DNA from: Brevundimonas sp. UBA5866
GTDB lineage: Bacteria > Pseudomonadota > Alphaproteobacteria > Caulobacterales > Caulobacteraceae
Length of the DNA: 64,000 nt
Assembly: GCF_002432125.1 (NCBI RefSeq)
Contig: NZ_DJFS01000070.1
Coordinates: 33,099-97,098 of the forward strand
Direction: 5' to 3'
Part shown: piece after piece, positions 27,615-37,154 of the stretch
How positions within the stretch are numbered: the first letter of the stretch is position 1
Layout of the letters: every line of letters starts with the position of its first letter
Translations under genes and position numbers: made by a program
The notes under the pieces: generated by a model
The model's database searches: none
What the model was told of the DNA's origin: nothing
What the model saw: the letters and a program-made list of their open reading frames with translations, nothing else

Positions 27615-28916
27615 TTAAGGCCGGGCGATCCTCAGGATGGCCCGGCTTTTGTCATCTGTGACCCAGATCGCACCATCGCGCGCGACCGCCATTGCGACAG
27701 GGGTCCCGCGAGGATGCTGTCCTGGCACATTGTCCCAGCGTGGCGTGATGATTTTACCGCGTACACTGGGGGTATTGGCGGGATAACGCAGGGCTCTGCG
27801 AGGATAGATGGCGTAATAGCCATTGATATCGGTGAGCGGGACGCCTGAAGGATCGACCTCCATAGCGATGATCCGACCCGCGGCGCGGCGATAACCATGC
27901 CACGTCGCCAACAGCCTGCCTTCCAGTTCGGGAAACATGGCACCCGAATAGTACATCAGGTCCAGCGGAGCCGCGTGCGGTGGTATCAGCGCAACCGGCT
28001 TGTCCCTTTCCGCACAGCGGGACCGGGCGGGCGTCCAACCCGGCAGGGGCGTTTGCATGTTCACGCAGTAGGGCCAGCCGTAATGGCCACCCTGCCTCAA
28101 CACATTCACCTCTTCGAAGGGGTTGTTCGGATCGTTCAGATCCACCGAGTTTTCCGCCTGGAGCACCGTTCCCGAGCCATGCCGCACAAGGGCAATCGAG
28201 TTGCGAAGGCCCGACGCAAAGACCGTGCTGTTCTCACTCCAGCGCCCCCGCCCCAGATAGGCATGGCGGCGGACCTGTCCTGTATCAGCTTCCTCGGCAC
28301 AGACACCCCGCGCGGTTGTGCGCGGCCTGCCCCGTACGTCGAGGCAGCGATCACTGGGTGCCCCCACATTCACCAACAGGTCGCCATTGCCGTCGAAAAC
28401 GAAACTGGAGAGGGGATGCCGGTTGTCGTGCAGCCTATTGTCCGGCAGGCCACCGATGACCGTGCGCAGACTGGCCTGAGGATCCGCTGCATCGACATCC
28501 AGTGTCAGGATACGGTTCATCTCTGACAGATAGATGCGCCCGTCAGGCCCCCTGGCGATGGTGTGTGGCATCGAAAGCCCCGACAGCAGACGCCGCCACC
28601 CGACCGTGCCATCACGGGCGACAGACATGCGCCACAGCGCTCCGCGTCCGGCCGTCCATGCCCCCAGATCACTGACAAGCCAGTCGCCGTCTTCCAACGG
28701 CATCAGATCGCGCGGCATCTGCGGGCCGTCACGATCCGCACCCTGCCACACCAGGCCCATGCACAGACCCTCCACCATGCCGACCCGCGTCGCGGCATAG
28801 CCGCCGCAACGACCTTCTGTGGAATAGGTCCGCGAAGGGGCCGCGGACGACAGACCCGTTGACAATCCTGCGACGGCCACAGCCACGCAAAGTGTCCGCC
28901 ACCTCACCCGCGCCAT
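27615..28916 (-). CDS. Sorbosone dehydrogenase-like (PQQ-type sugar dehydrogenase fold) periplasmic protein
   Basis: 433 residues. From the ATG at 28916 (AGGAG 8 bases upstream) it starts with a signal peptide (MARVRWRTLCVAVAVAGLST). A beta-propeller follows with repeated strands such as HTIARGPDGRIYLSEMNRIL and LSSFVFDGNGDLLVNVGAPS, and ENSVDLNDPNNPFEEVNVL plus GGHYGWPYCV typical of the glucose/sorbosone dehydrogenase superfamily. The substrate is unknown. Seven Cys residues in the mature part suggest disulfides. Convergent with the secreted-protein gene; divergent from the LysE-type gene. A longer open frame to 29018 is not needed. Confidence 0.82.
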   Translation of the reverse strand: MARVRWRTLCVAVAVAGLSTGLSSAAPSRTYSTEGRCGGYAATRVGMVEGLCMGLVWQGADRDGPQMPRDLMPLEDGDWLVSDLGAWTAGRGALWRMSVARDGTVGWRRLLSGLSMPHTIARGPDGRIYLSEMNRILTLDVDAADPQASLRTVIGGLPDNRLHDNRHPLSSFVFDGNGDLLVNVGAPSDRCLDVRGRPRTTARGVCAEEADTGQVRRHAYLGRGRWSENSTVFASGLRNSIALVRHGSGTVLQAENSVDLNDPNNPFEEVNVLRQGGHYGWPYCVNMQTPLPGWTPARSRCAERDKPVALIPPHAAPLDLMYYSGAMFPELEGRLLATWHGYRRAAGRIIAMEVDPSGVPLTDINGYYAIYPRRALRYPANTPSVRGKIITPRWDNVPGQHPRGTPVAMAVARDGAIWVTDDKSRAILRIARP

Positions 28917-29094
28917 ACCCCTTACTCCTGACAGACTCCATCCAACCTTATGGCCGCTCCAAGCGGTCCGCCAGCGGCCTTGCATCCTTACGTCGGGGTT
29001 TAGGTAACGTTGATGCAATCACTTAATGTAGCGCAATTCTTCAAACAGGCTCTGCAGGCTTGACCGTTGCCATGCGACAGCCCACAGGCGGAGC

Positions 29095-29730
29095 ATGACA
29101 TCTCTTCCGGTCGATCCGCATCTCTATGTGGCCTATCTGGGCGCTATGGCCGTCATGGCGTTCACGCCGGGACCGGCCAATGTCTTTGCCATCGCCACAG
29201 GTATGCAGCGCGGCAAGGGTGCAGCCTTGCTGGCAGTGGCCGGTATGAATCTGGCTACACTGACCTGGTTCGGCGCGGCGGCTCTCGGCCTTGGGGCGAT
29301 GGTCAAAGCCTTTCCCGCTGTCTTCAAGATCATTGCGGTCGGTGGGGCAGTCTATGTCGCTTGGCTGGGCCTGAAATCGCTTTTGAAGGCGCTCAAACCG
29401 GAAAATGGCAATCTGGCCGCCGCCCGTCTGGATCAAAAACGCAGCCCCGTTTTCGATGGTTTTCTGGTCCAGATCGCTAATCCGAAGGCCATACTTTTCT
29501 TTACGGCAGTCCTGCCGCCATTTCTGGATCTGGCCCGGCCTATCGGCGCGCAATTGGTTTTGTTCGGTGCCGGGACCATCGGCTTCGATATCATCGCCAT
29601 GTGCTGTTACGGACTGGGCGGTGCGGCGATTGCGCGCATGATGGTAAAACCTGCGTTCAGACGAGGCTTTGATATCGCCGTCGGCGTACTACTTCTATTG
29701 GCAGCGGGGCTTATCGCCTCACGTTTGTAG
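29095..29730 (+). CDS. LysE/RhtB family amino-acid exporter
   Basis: 211 residues with about six membrane segments. The family signature AVMAFTPGPANVFAIATGMQ is near residue 20. NPKAILFFTAVLPPFLD in the middle is typical of RhtB-type transporters. It probably exports an amino acid or related small molecule across the inner membrane; the substrate cannot be inferred. Divergent from the sorbosone-dehydrogenase-like gene, with a shared upstream region of about 180 bp. Confidence 0.88.
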   Translation: MTSLPVDPHLYVAYLGAMAVMAFTPGPANVFAIATGMQRGKGAALLAVAGMNLATLTWFGAAALGLGAMVKAFPAVFKIIAVGGAVYVAWLGLKSLLKALKPENGNLAAARLDQKRSPVFDGFLVQIANPKAILFFTAVLPPFLDLARPIGAQLVLFGAGTIGFDIIAMCCYGLGGAAIARMMVKPAFRRGFDIAVGVLLLLAAGLIASRL

Positions 29731-29812
29731 GATCGGCCGGATTGGCTGGAACACCCGCGTTCACCCGCCGTTCAGACGGCATAGTGTTTTGTGGGACCAA
29801 GGAGAGACTTCG

Positions 29813-30367
29813 ATGAAGACACCTCGTAAAACTCCCATTGCTCTCGCTCTTGTAGGCGTACTGGCGCTTGGTGCCTGTGCGACCGCCACGCCCTATCAAC
29901 CGGCTGGCGTCAACGGCAATCGTGGCGGCTATGCCGAACAGCGCCTTGAGCAGGACCGCTTCCGTGTCAGCTTCGCCGGTAACTCGGTCACTTCGCGTGA
30001 TCGCGTTGAAATGTCGCTGCTACTGCGCGCCGCCGAACTGACGGTCGAGCAGGGCTATGACTGGTTCCAGACGGTCGATCGCGTGACCGATCGTGACAGC
30101 CGTCTCGTCGCCTATCCCGACCCCTTCTATTATGACCGCTACGGGCCGTTCTGGGGGCCGCGCTGGCGTTATTACCACCGTGGCTACTGGAGCCCGTGGG
30201 GTCCCGCCTGGGGCGGCGACGTCGATGTCCAGCGTGTCGACCGCTACGAAGCCACCGCAGAAATCAAAATGGGCCGCGGTCCCAAGCCTGCAGACAACCC
30301 CAACGCCTTCAATGCACGCGAAGTGATCGAAAACCTGTCATCACGCGTCGCGCGACCGCAGTCTTAA
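29813..30367 (+). CDS. DUF4136 family lipoprotein
   Basis: 184 residues. The lipobox LALGAC lies at the end of a short signal peptide, so Cys20 or so should be lipidated. The body has the DUF4136 features FRVSFAGNSVTSRDRVEMSL and LLRAAELTVEQGYDWFQTVD, then an unusual Tyr/Trp/Pro-rich stretch (YYDRYGPFWGPRWRYYHRGY) that may be extended. Function unknown; envelope-associated. AAGGAGAG precedes the ATG at 29813. Confidence 0.82.
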   Translation: MKTPRKTPIALALVGVLALGACATATPYQPAGVNGNRGGYAEQRLEQDRFRVSFAGNSVTSRDRVEMSLLLRAAELTVEQGYDWFQTVDRVTDRDSRLVAYPDPFYYDRYGPFWGPRWRYYHRGYWSPWGPAWGGDVDVQRVDRYEATAEIKMGRGPKPADNPNAFNAREVIENLSSRVARPQS

Positions 30368-30400
30368 AGCTTCTCCCCGAAACCCCCTCTTGCGGGTTTC

Positions 30401-30430
30401 ACGCCCTGACAGTCCTGACTGTCAGGGCGT
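30401..30430. terminator. Bidirectional terminator between DUF4136 gene and xthA
   Basis: ACGCCCTGACAG (30401-30412) and CTGTCAGGGCGT (30419-30430) form a perfect 12-bp stem with a 6-base loop between two convergent genes. T-runs are weak on both sides. Confidence 0.75.
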
Positions 30431-30437
30431 CGCTTTA

Positions 30438-31235
30438 TCAGACGTCCAGTTCCATCATTACCGGCGCGTGGTCGCTGGGCCGTTCCCACTCGCGGACATT
30501 GTCCAGGATGCGGGCACTGCCCTTGACGACGGCAGGTGTCAGGCCCGGCGAAGTCCATAGATGGTCCAGCCGCAGACCGCGGTTTGAGACGCGGAAATCC
30601 TTGGCGCGATAGCTCCACCAGCTGGCCAGCTTCATCGGCTCCGGATGCTGGTCCCGCACCACATCGGTAAAGGCGCCTGCGTCCTGGAAGCGATACAGGG
30701 TCTCGATCTCAATAGGGGTGTGGCTGACCACCTTCAGCATGTGGCGGTGGTTCCAGACGTCGAACTCGCCCGGCGCGATATTGAAGTCACCCGCCAGCAG
30801 CAGCGGAGCCTGACGGTCACGACGCGCGGCCTCGGCGGTCAGTCGCTCGTAGAAGTCCATCTTGTGATCGAACTTCGGATTGATCATGCGGTCCGGAATG
30901 TCTCCGCCCGCCGGAATGTAGAAGTTCTGGATTTCGATGCCGTTGACCATCACCGCAACATTGCGAGCATGTTTCTCGCGACAGACGTCAAGGATCGGGG
31001 CCTCGGTGATCGGCAGTCGGCTGGCAATCGCTACGCCGTGCCAGCCTTTCTGGCCGCCGATCTTCAGATAGGGCAGACCCATGTCGATGAAGGCCTGACG
31101 GGGGAACTGGTCCTCCGTACATTTGATTTCTTGCAGGCACAGCACGTCGGGGGCGTACTCGGCCACGAAACGGGCCACCTGATCGATGCGCAGACGCACC
31201 GAATTGATGTTCCAGGTCACAATGCGAAGGGTCAT
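30438..31235 (-). CDS. xthA: Exodeoxyribonuclease III (AP endonuclease)
   Basis: 265 residues of the exonuclease/endonuclease/phosphatase fold. Motifs: VTWNINSVRLR, CLQEIKCTEDQFP (metal-binding Glu), LLLAGDFNIAPGEFDVWNHR, and C-terminal SNRGLRLDHLWTSPGL and RPSDHAPVMMEL (catalytic Asp-His). It cleaves abasic sites and trims 3' ends in base-excision repair. It follows lolA and ftsK on the same strand, but a terminator after lolA suggests partly separate transcription. Confidence 0.95.
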   Translation of the reverse strand: MTLRIVTWNINSVRLRIDQVARFVAEYAPDVLCLQEIKCTEDQFPRQAFIDMGLPYLKIGGQKGWHGVAIASRLPITEAPILDVCREKHARNVAVMVNGIEIQNFYIPAGGDIPDRMINPKFDHKMDFYERLTAEAARRDRQAPLLLAGDFNIAPGEFDVWNHRHMLKVVSHTPIEIETLYRFQDAGAFTDVVRDQHPEPMKLASWWSYRAKDFRVSNRGLRLDHLWTSPGLTPAVVKGSARILDNVREWERPSDHAPVMMELDV

Positions 31236-31274
31236 GGCCTTGCCTTAGCAGGGGCCGGTGCGTTCCGTCCAAAA

Positions 31275-31310
31275 AGAAACGCCCGAAGCACGAGGCTTCG
31301 GGCGTCAAAC
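31275..31310 (-). terminator. Rho-independent terminator after lolA
   Basis: Read on the minus strand, ACGCCCGAAGC and GCTTCGGGCGT form an 11-bp stem with a 5-base loop, followed by TTTCTTTTT. Confidence 0.85.
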
Positions 31311-31326
31311 CTTGAACCGGTGCGGA

Positions 31327-31956
31327 TCAGTTGCGTGACGGACGACGGGTCGGATCGCGCAGCTGGAACAGGCTGTTGGACAGACCCGAGGCCGGTTGCA
31401 GCGTGGTCAGCTGAACCCGCGTGCGCGAGCCCTGGGCATCAGAAATGGTCCATTCCTGCAAACGACCGCCGGCAAAGGACAGGATCACCGAGCCTTCGTT
31501 CGGACGCCGCGCATCGCGGGCCGTGATGGCATAGGCCCCAGAGGCCATGCGGGTCACGCGGTCAATGCGCACGCCTTGGTCCAGACGCACATTGCGCGCG
31601 AGGAAGGTGGAAAGCGGGGTCTGGGCCAGCGGCACCTGACGGAAGCTGTTCAAGCGCGGATCATAACGGTTGACGTTATTGCCATCGGCCACCACCAGCA
31701 GACCCGCCGGATTGGTGTATTCAAAGCGCATCTTGCCGGGGCGCGACAGCCAGAAACGGCCTTCGCGGCGCTGGTTGTTCGGGCCCGTCTCAACGAAGGT
31801 GCCCTGCGCCGCCGTCAGATTGGTCAGATAGGTCTGAGCCTCGCGCAGAACAGCCTGATCCTCTGCCGACAGGTTCGACTGGGCCACAGCCGGCATGGCG
31901 GCCATAGCCACAATCGCAGCAGCGCCAAAACCAAAAGCGCGTCGAGAAAACGTCAT
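31327..31956 (-). CDS. lolA: Outer-membrane lipoprotein carrier protein LolA
   Basis: 209 residues. It carries lipoproteins through the periplasm from LolCDE to the outer membrane. The mature part shows LNLTAAQGTF-like TYLTNLTAAQGTFVETGPNN, GRFWLSRPGKMRFEYTNPAG and LVVADGNNVNRYDPRLN, all LolA-like. The N-terminus has SRRAFGFG followed by a hydrophobic run and AVAQS, resembling a twin-arginine signal, so Tat export is possible. RBS GGGAG precedes the ATG. It lies between ftsK and xthA. Confidence 0.88.
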   Translation of the reverse strand: MTFSRRAFGFGAAAIVAMAAMPAVAQSNLSAEDQAVLREAQTYLTNLTAAQGTFVETGPNNQRREGRFWLSRPGKMRFEYTNPAGLLVVADGNNVNRYDPRLNSFRQVPLAQTPLSTFLARNVRLDQGVRIDRVTRMASGAYAITARDARRPNEGSVILSFAGGRLQEWTISDAQGSRTRVQLTTLQPASGLSNSLFQLRDPTRRPSRN

Positions 31957-32231
31957 GTCTTAAAATCTCCCGTTCGGGATTATCGAGACCCCCACCCTGC
32001 CCCGTCGGCTTGGCGTCCTCATGACCCAAGCCAGACCATATTCCGGCGGCAGAATGAAGGGGTGTTCAGCTAGATTTATGCCCGTTCATCCTACAGGCGT
32101 CATAGAGCCAAACGGTCAAGGAAAGCGCGCGTTCCGAAAGGCCATTCATCAAAGACAGAGCCCTATTTGCGCTCAAGCAACAGGCCCCCTGTGGGGCCTT
32201 CGTTAGCGCGGCAGCAAAGCGGCCACGCTCT

Positions 32232-32260
32232 AAAAAACCTATTGTCTGACAAAGTCAGAC
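32232..32260 (-). terminator. Rho-independent terminator overlapping the ftsK stop codon
   Basis: On the minus strand GTCTGAC (ending in the TGA stop region, 32260-32254) pairs with GTCAGAC (32250-32244) across a 3-base loop. AATAGG and a TTTTTT run follow. The stem includes the ftsK stop codon. Confidence 0.75.
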
Positions 32261-34753
32261 GATGGGGGGCGGTCCAGCGAGGACCTCGCGTTTGCCAGCA
32301 TGGTTGGCAGGCGTGACCACGCCTTCCTGTTCCATGCGCTCGATCAGGGTCGCGGCGCGGTTATAGCCGATCTGCAGGCGGCGCTGGACGTAGGAGGTCG
32401 AGGCCTTGCGGTCGCGGGTGACGATGGCCACGGCGCGGTCGTACAGGTCATCGCCCGAACCGCCGCCGCCTTCATCGCCATAGCCGCCATCGCCGTCGCC
32501 ATCCGGCTCGTCGGTAATGAGGTCGAGATATTCCGGCTCGGCCTGCGCACGCAGGTGTTTGCAGACTTCCTCGACTTCCTGATCGCCCACGAACGGGCCG
32601 TGCAGGCGGGTGATACGACCACCACCGGCCATGTAGAGCATGTCGCCCTGACCCAGCAGCTGCTCGCCGCCCTGCTCGCCCAGGATGGTGCGGGAGTCGA
32701 TCTTCGACGTCACCTGGAAGGAGATACGCGTCGGGAAGTTCGCCTTGATGGTACCGGTAATGACATCCACCGACGGGCGCTGGGTGGCCATGATCAGGTG
32801 GATACCGGCGGCGCGGGCCATCTGGGCCAGACGCTGGACGGCGCCTTCCACTTCCTTGCCCGCGACCAACATCAGGTCGGCCATCTCGTCCATCACCACG
32901 ACCAGATAGGGCATGGGTTCAGGGCGGATCTTCTCGCTTTCGTAAACCGGACGGCCCTGTTCGTCGAAGCCGGTCTGGACGGTACGTTCGAAATGCTCGC
33001 CCTTTTCCTGGGCTTCACGGGCGCGTTCGTTGTAGCTGGCCACGTTACGCACGCCGAGTTTGGACATGCGGCGATAGCGGTCCTCCATCTCGCGCACGGT
33101 CCACTTCAGTGCGACCACCGCCTTCTTGGGATCGGTCACCACCGGCGCCAGCAGGTGCGGGATACCGTCATAGACGGACAGTTCCAGCATCTTCGGGTCG
33201 ATCATGATAAAGCGGCATTCGGCAGGCGAATGGCGATACAGGATCGACAGGATCATCGCATTGACGCCCACCGACTTACCCGACCCCGTCGTACCGGCGA
33301 TCAGCAGGTGGGGCATGCGGGCAAGGTCGGCCACATAGGGCTCGCCGCCGATGGTTTCGCCCAGAGCCAGCGGCAACAGGTGGCTCTTCTTGTCATATTC
33401 GCCGGATGCCAGCAGGTCGCGCAGGAAGACGGTCTCACGCTTGGCATTCGGCAGTTCGATACCGATGGCGTTACGGCCCTGAACGACCGAGATACGGCAG
33501 GCGCGGGCCGACATTGAGCGGGCGATATCATCCGCCAATGCCACCACGCGCCCGTGCTTCACGCCCGGCGCAGGCACCAGTTCATAAAGCGTCACCACCG
33601 GCCCCGGACGGATCTGGTCGATCGAGCCACGGACGCCGAACTCTTGCAGCACGCCTTCCAACATCTTGGCGTTGGCTTTCAGCGAGGCCTCGTCCACCAT
33701 GCCGCCACGCTGGGTCGGCTTGGCGAGAATGCCCAGCGAGGGCAGTTCGAACCCGCCTTCATGCTCGAAGCGGAAGGTCTGCTGGTCAATATCGATGGCG
33801 GGCTTCGGTGCCTTGGTCGCGGCGACCTTGGGCTCGTCTGAACCGCGCGCGGGCTTGGCCGAAGGCGGTGCTACCGGAGCAGGTTCCTCCCACGGCGGGG
33901 CGAAATCGCCTTCGTCTTCGATGCCCGGCTCGGGGGCCGACAATGGTGCCTTGATCCCCGGTGCTGCGGCCGCAGCGGCTGCGGCGGCGGCAGAGACAGC
34001 CGGTGCATGGACTTCATCCTCGTCAAACTGTTCAGGCAGAACGTGACGTGGCTTGCGTACATTTGCCGGACGCGCCTCTTCGCGCTTGGCCCGTTTACCC
34101 GCAGCGGCTTTGGCAGGACGCGCAACGCGGACACTGGCCCCCTTTTCGGCTGCCCAGCCTGCGGTATCGGTCAGATCGCGGGTGCGCAGCCCCACCGTGT
34201 AGCCCAGAGCCCAGAGTCCCATGAGACCATAAAGCGATCCAAGGATGATATTGGCATAGGGAACATGCAGCGCACTGAGGCCGCGTGTCGTCAGGCCGAT
34301 AATGCCATCGCCCCATAAACCGCCCAGACCGCTGGCCAAGGGCCATGCGGCGGGCTCTGCCAGCGCGGACAGGCCCGCGCTGGCCAGCAGAACGCCCATG
34401 ACCGCGGCAAAAGTTTTCAGTCGCGTCGGATGCAGGCGGTGCGGCACAGAGTCACCCAGCGCCACGCCGACCCCAAAGGCACCGACCAGCAGGACCGCGA
34501 TCCACGCCCCGATGCCAAGCGACTGCATCAAAATATCCGACAGAACGGCACCGCCGCCGCCCAACCAGTTCCTCACCGGCTGGGTCGAGGCCGTATTCCA
34601 GCTGGGATCGGCGGCATTCCAGGACGCCATAGCGACAAGAACGAGCGCCGCGATAACGGCCTGCGCCACACCGCGTACACGCACAGCAAAGGGCGCACCC
34701 CACACAATGCGGAATGTGGTCCAAGCCCGTTCGACGAGTACGGCAGCAGTCAT
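32255..34753 (-). CDS. ftsK: DNA translocase FtsK
   Basis: 832 residues. Four N-terminal membrane segments within about residues 30-185 anchor it at the septum. A Pro/Ala-rich linker follows (about 185-330). The RecA-like motor has [20 protein letters not shown] (Walker A) and [16 protein letters not shown] (Walker B). A C-terminal gamma domain ([20 protein letters not shown]) reads KOPS-type sites. It pumps the terminus region during division. The linker is shorter than in E. coli. The ATG at 34753 with CGGAGG upstream is chosen; an ATG at 34771 would overlap that site. Confidence 0.96.
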   Translation of the reverse strand: MTAAVLVERAWTTFRIVWGAPFAVRVRGVAQAVIAALVLVAMASWNAADPSWNTASTQPVRNWLGGGGAVLSDILMQSLGIGAWIAVLLVGAFGVGVALGDSVPHRLHPTRLKTFAAVMGVLLASAGLSALAEPAAWPLASGLGGLWGDGIIGLTTRGLSALHVPYANIILGSLYGLMGLWALGYTVGLRTRDLTDTAGWAAEKGASVRVARPAKAAAGKRAKREEARPANVRKPRHVLPEQFDEDEVHAPAVSAAAAAAAAAAPGIKAPLSAPEPGIEDEGDFAPPWEEPAPVAPPSAKPARGSDEPKVAATKAPKPAIDIDQQTFRFEHEGGFELPSLGILAKPTQRGGMVDEASLKANAKMLEGVLQEFGVRGSIDQIRPGPVVTLYELVPAPGVKHGRVVALADDIARSMSARACRISVVQGRNAIGIELPNAKRETVFLRDLLASGEYDKKSHLLPLALGETIGGEPYVADLARMPHLLIAGTTGSGKSVGVNAMILSILYRHSPAECRFIMIDPKMLELSVYDGIPHLLAPVVTDPKKAVVALKWTVREMEDRYRRMSKLGVRNVASYNERAREAQEKGEHFERTVQTGFDEQGRPVYESEKIRPEPMPYLVVVMDEMADLMLVAGKEVEGAVQRLAQMARAAGIHLIMATQRPSVDVITGTIKANFPTRISFQVTSKIDSRTILGEQGGEQLLGQGDMLYMAGGGRITRLHGPFVGDQEVEEVCKHLRAQAEPEYLDLITDEPDGDGDGGYGDEGGGGSGDDLYDRAVAIVTRDRKASTSYVQRRLQIGYNRAATLIERMEQEGVVTPANHAGKREVLAGPPPIV

Positions 34754-34802
34754 GAGGCGCACCTCCGGCACAGAACTAACTTCTGCTTGTGCCGGATCAG
34801 GG

Positions 34803-34817
34803 TTAACGGCCTATTTA
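34803..34817. promoter_or_regulatory. Near-match to a CtrA box between ftsK and the monooxygenase gene
   Basis: TTAA-CGGCCTA-TTTA fits the CtrA pattern TTAA-N7-TTAA with one mismatch, in the divergent promoter region of a cell-division gene. Cell-cycle control by CtrA is plausible in this clade but not shown. Confidence 0.25.
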
Positions 34818-34899
34818 CCAGCGGCCGTTCGTGACCTTCTTTGACCATCATTCGTGCGGCCCTCTGGACCTTTGCGCCCTAAAGGGCGACACAGGACCT

Positions 34900-36150
34900 A
34901 TGAGCGGTTCTGATTACGACATCGTCATTGCGGGTGCAGGTCTAGCCGGGGCTGCGTTCGCGCTGGCTGCGGCACAGGGCGGGTTGAAAGCGGTCGTGGT
35001 CGACCCCCAACCCTTCGAAAACCAGTTGGCACCGACATTTGACGGTCGGTCCACCGCCATCGCCTATTCCACATTCCGCATGCTGGATGCGCTGGGCTTG
35101 GGGGAAAGCCTGCGACCCCATGCCTGCCGCATGGACCATATCCTGGTGACCGACGGCCAGCGTCCCAGTGCGTCCTCGCGTCCGCCCTCCCCGGCCTTTA
35201 TCCGCTTCGATGCCGAAGAGATCGGTGACCGTAACGGCGGCGAGCCACTGGGCTATATGCTGGAAAACCGCCGCATCCGTCAGGCTTTGGCCGAGGCCCT
35301 GCCCAAGGCGGGCGTCGAAGTGATGGCTCCTGCCGCCGTCAAATCGGTCTCGGTTGGCCCCGGTCATGCCGAGGTTACCCTGGTTGATGGCCGATCGCTC
35401 CAAGCGCCACTGGTAGTGGGTGCCGAGGGTCGTGGCTCCACCGTTCGCCGCGAGGCCAAGATCGACACCCTCGGCTGGAAATACGGCCAGTCAGGCGTGG
35501 TCTGCACGGTCAAACTGGGCAAAGACCACGGCAATGTCGCACACGAATATTTCCTGCCGGACGGTCCGTTCGCCATCCTGCCACTGACCGAGCAGCGCGC
35601 CTCTCTTGTGTGGACCGAAAGCACCCGCCGCGCCGATGCACTGAAAACCTGCTCGGACGAAGCTTTCCAGGCCCATCTTTACCGCCGCTTTGGCGAGTTC
35701 CTGGACAGTGTCGAAGTGGTCGGCCCCCGCTTTGTCTATCCGCTCAGCCTGCAATTGGCCGAGAACCTGATCGCGCCGCGCACGGCCATTCTGGGCGATG
35801 CGGCCCACGGGGTTCACCCCGTCGCGGGACAGGGTCTGAACATGGGCCTGAAGGATGCCGCCGCCTTGGCCGAGGTGCTGACCGACGCCCTTCGTCTGGG
35901 CGAAGATATCGGCTCGGAACTGGTACTGGAGCGCTATGCCCGCTGGCGCCGCTTCGACAATGCCGTTCTGGCCGCCGGTTTCGACGGTTTCGTGCGCCTG
36001 TTCTCCAACGACTTCGGCCCCCTGCGCCACGCCCGCGATCTGGGTATGGCCGTGGTCAACCGCATCGGCCCCATGCGACGCGCCTTCATGCACGAAGCCG
36101 GCGGCGCCACCGGCGACCTTCCTCGCCTCTTACGAGGCGAGAAGCTTTAA
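34900..36150 (+). CDS. FAD-dependent monooxygenase, UbiH/UbiF/VisC (COQ6) family
   Basis: 416 residues. The FAD fold begins DIVIAGAGLAGAAFALAAAQ (GxGxxG). DG-type VVGAEGRGSTVRREAKI lies mid-protein, and AILGDAAHGVHPVAGQGLNM is the second flavin motif, diagnostic for ubiquinone-ring hydroxylases. Which ring position it hydroxylates (UbiH, UbiF, UbiL or UbiM) cannot be decided here. The start is the ATG at 34900 with AGGA close upstream. The GTG at 34831 is less likely. Divergent from ftsK. Confidence 0.9.
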   Translation: MSGSDYDIVIAGAGLAGAAFALAAAQGGLKAVVVDPQPFENQLAPTFDGRSTAIAYSTFRMLDALGLGESLRPHACRMDHILVTDGQRPSASSRPPSPAFIRFDAEEIGDRNGGEPLGYMLENRRIRQALAEALPKAGVEVMAPAAVKSVSVGPGHAEVTLVDGRSLQAPLVVGAEGRGSTVRREAKIDTLGWKYGQSGVVCTVKLGKDHGNVAHEYFLPDGPFAILPLTEQRASLVWTESTRRADALKTCSDEAFQAHLYRRFGEFLDSVEVVGPRFVYPLSLQLAENLIAPRTAILGDAAHGVHPVAGQGLNMGLKDAAALAEVLTDALRLGEDIGSELVLERYARWRRFDNAVLAAGFDGFVRLFSNDFGPLRHARDLGMAVVNRIGPMRRAFMHEAGGATGDLPRLLRGEKL

Positions 36151-36174
36151 GTAAGGGCGCTTCGCGCCACCGCA

Positions 36175-36205
36175 AAAGGGCCGCCAGCAAAGCTGGCGGC
36201 CCTTT
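36175..36205 (+). terminator. Rho-independent terminator of the monooxygenase gene
   Basis: AAAGGGCCGCCAGC (36175-36188) and GCTGGCGGCCCTTT (36192-36205) form a 14-bp perfect stem with a 3-base loop. It is near-symmetrical, so it may also serve the convergent Trm112-like gene. Confidence 0.85.
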
Positions 36206-36230
36206 GTGCGAAACTAAAAATCACGCAGCC

Positions 36231-36428
36231 TTAGTCTTCTAAGCTGCGTGCATCCTCGACCAGCATGATCGGCACGCCCTCGCGGATCGGGAAGGCGAGT
36301 TTGGCCCCTTGGGAAATCAACTCGTTACGCTCGCGATCATAGGTCAGGCGCCCACGCGTGACCGGACAGATCAGCACTTCCAGAAGACGCGGGTCCACAG
36401 TGACGGGGGTGTTGAAATCATCGCTCAT
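36231..36428 (-). CDS. Trm112 family protein
   Basis: 65 residues with the Trm112/YcaR pattern [20 protein letters not shown] and [14 protein letters not shown]. Only one Cys of the usual zinc ribbon remains (CPVTRG), as is common in alphaproteobacteria, so it probably does not bind zinc. Eukaryotic Trm112 activates methyltransferases; the bacterial role is unclear. It is followed upstream by the LON-domain gene on the same strand, with 52 bp between. Confidence 0.85.
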   Translation of the reverse strand: MSDDFNTPVTVDPRLLEVLICPVTRGRLTYDRERNELISQGAKLAFPIREGVPIMLVEDARSLED

Positions 36429-36480
36429 AGGCAGGTTCTATCCTTCCCGCACAAAACATGAAACAGGCCATATCGAGCCA

Positions 36481-37152
36481 CTACTGCACACGCGGAGGAA
36501 TATCTTCGTCCGAGGCGGTGCCTGCGCTGTCGATGTGCAGCAATGCCGTCAGGGCCTCACAACGGTCCCGCAGGCTGCTGGCTTCGACGAGCGCCTGTTT
36601 CTCTGCGGGCTCGAATGGCAGTCCCATCGACAGACTGTTGATCAGGGCCTCGGCCGGTGCCGCGCGCGCGGTATCCCAGTCAATGTCCAATCCGCGACTG
36701 CCCAGATACGGGGCCAGCACCCCGAGAAAACTGTCGCGGTCAAAACTCTCGAAGGGGTCCGGCCCGTCCAGATCGTGGGCATAGGGACTGAAATCCGCCC
36801 TGACCTGCCGATAGGGCGTCTTGACCTGAAGCTCGGTCGCAATGCGGAAACGCGCGATCCCCGTCAGAGTGATGAGATAACGGCCATCCGATGTTTCAGC
36901 GAAACTGGTGATCCGTCCCGCGCATCCCACACGCATCAGCGGTGGACGCTCTCCCGTCGGGCCCACGGTCTGGATCATGCCGATCATCCGGTCACCCGCC
37001 ATCGCATCATCGACCATATTGAGATAGCGGGGCTCGAAAATATTGAGCGGCAACTGACCGCGCGGCAGCATGGTGGCTCCGGGCAGAGGAAAGACCGGAA
37101 TGACCTGCGGCAGGTCCGACGATCTTACATAACCCTGAGCCATCTCAATCAA
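36481..37152 (-). CDS. LON peptidase substrate-binding domain protein
   Basis: 223 residues corresponding to the N-terminal domain of Lon protease alone: VIPVFPLPGATMLPRGQLPL, NIFEPRYLNMVDDAMAGDRM, GCAGRITSFAETSDGRYLIT. No AAA+ or Ser-Lys protease domain is present, so it is not a protease. It may be a substrate-binding or adaptor protein. It begins 2 bp after the thioredoxin-TPR gene ends, so cotranscription and probably translational coupling are expected. Confidence 0.9.
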   Translation of the reverse strand: MIEMAQGYVRSSDLPQVIPVFPLPGATMLPRGQLPLNIFEPRYLNMVDDAMAGDRMIGMIQTVGPTGERPPLMRVGCAGRITSFAETSDGRYLITLTGIARFRIATELQVKTPYRQVRADFSPYAHDLDGPDPFESFDRDSFLGVLAPYLGSRGLDIDWDTARAAPAEALINSLSMGLPFEPAEKQALVEASSLRDRCEALTALLHIDSAGTASDEDIPPRVQ

Positions 37153-37154
37153 TC

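Noticed and set aside
32300..33517. 405-codon open frame on the plus strand
   Set aside because: Antisense to the ftsK motor domain.
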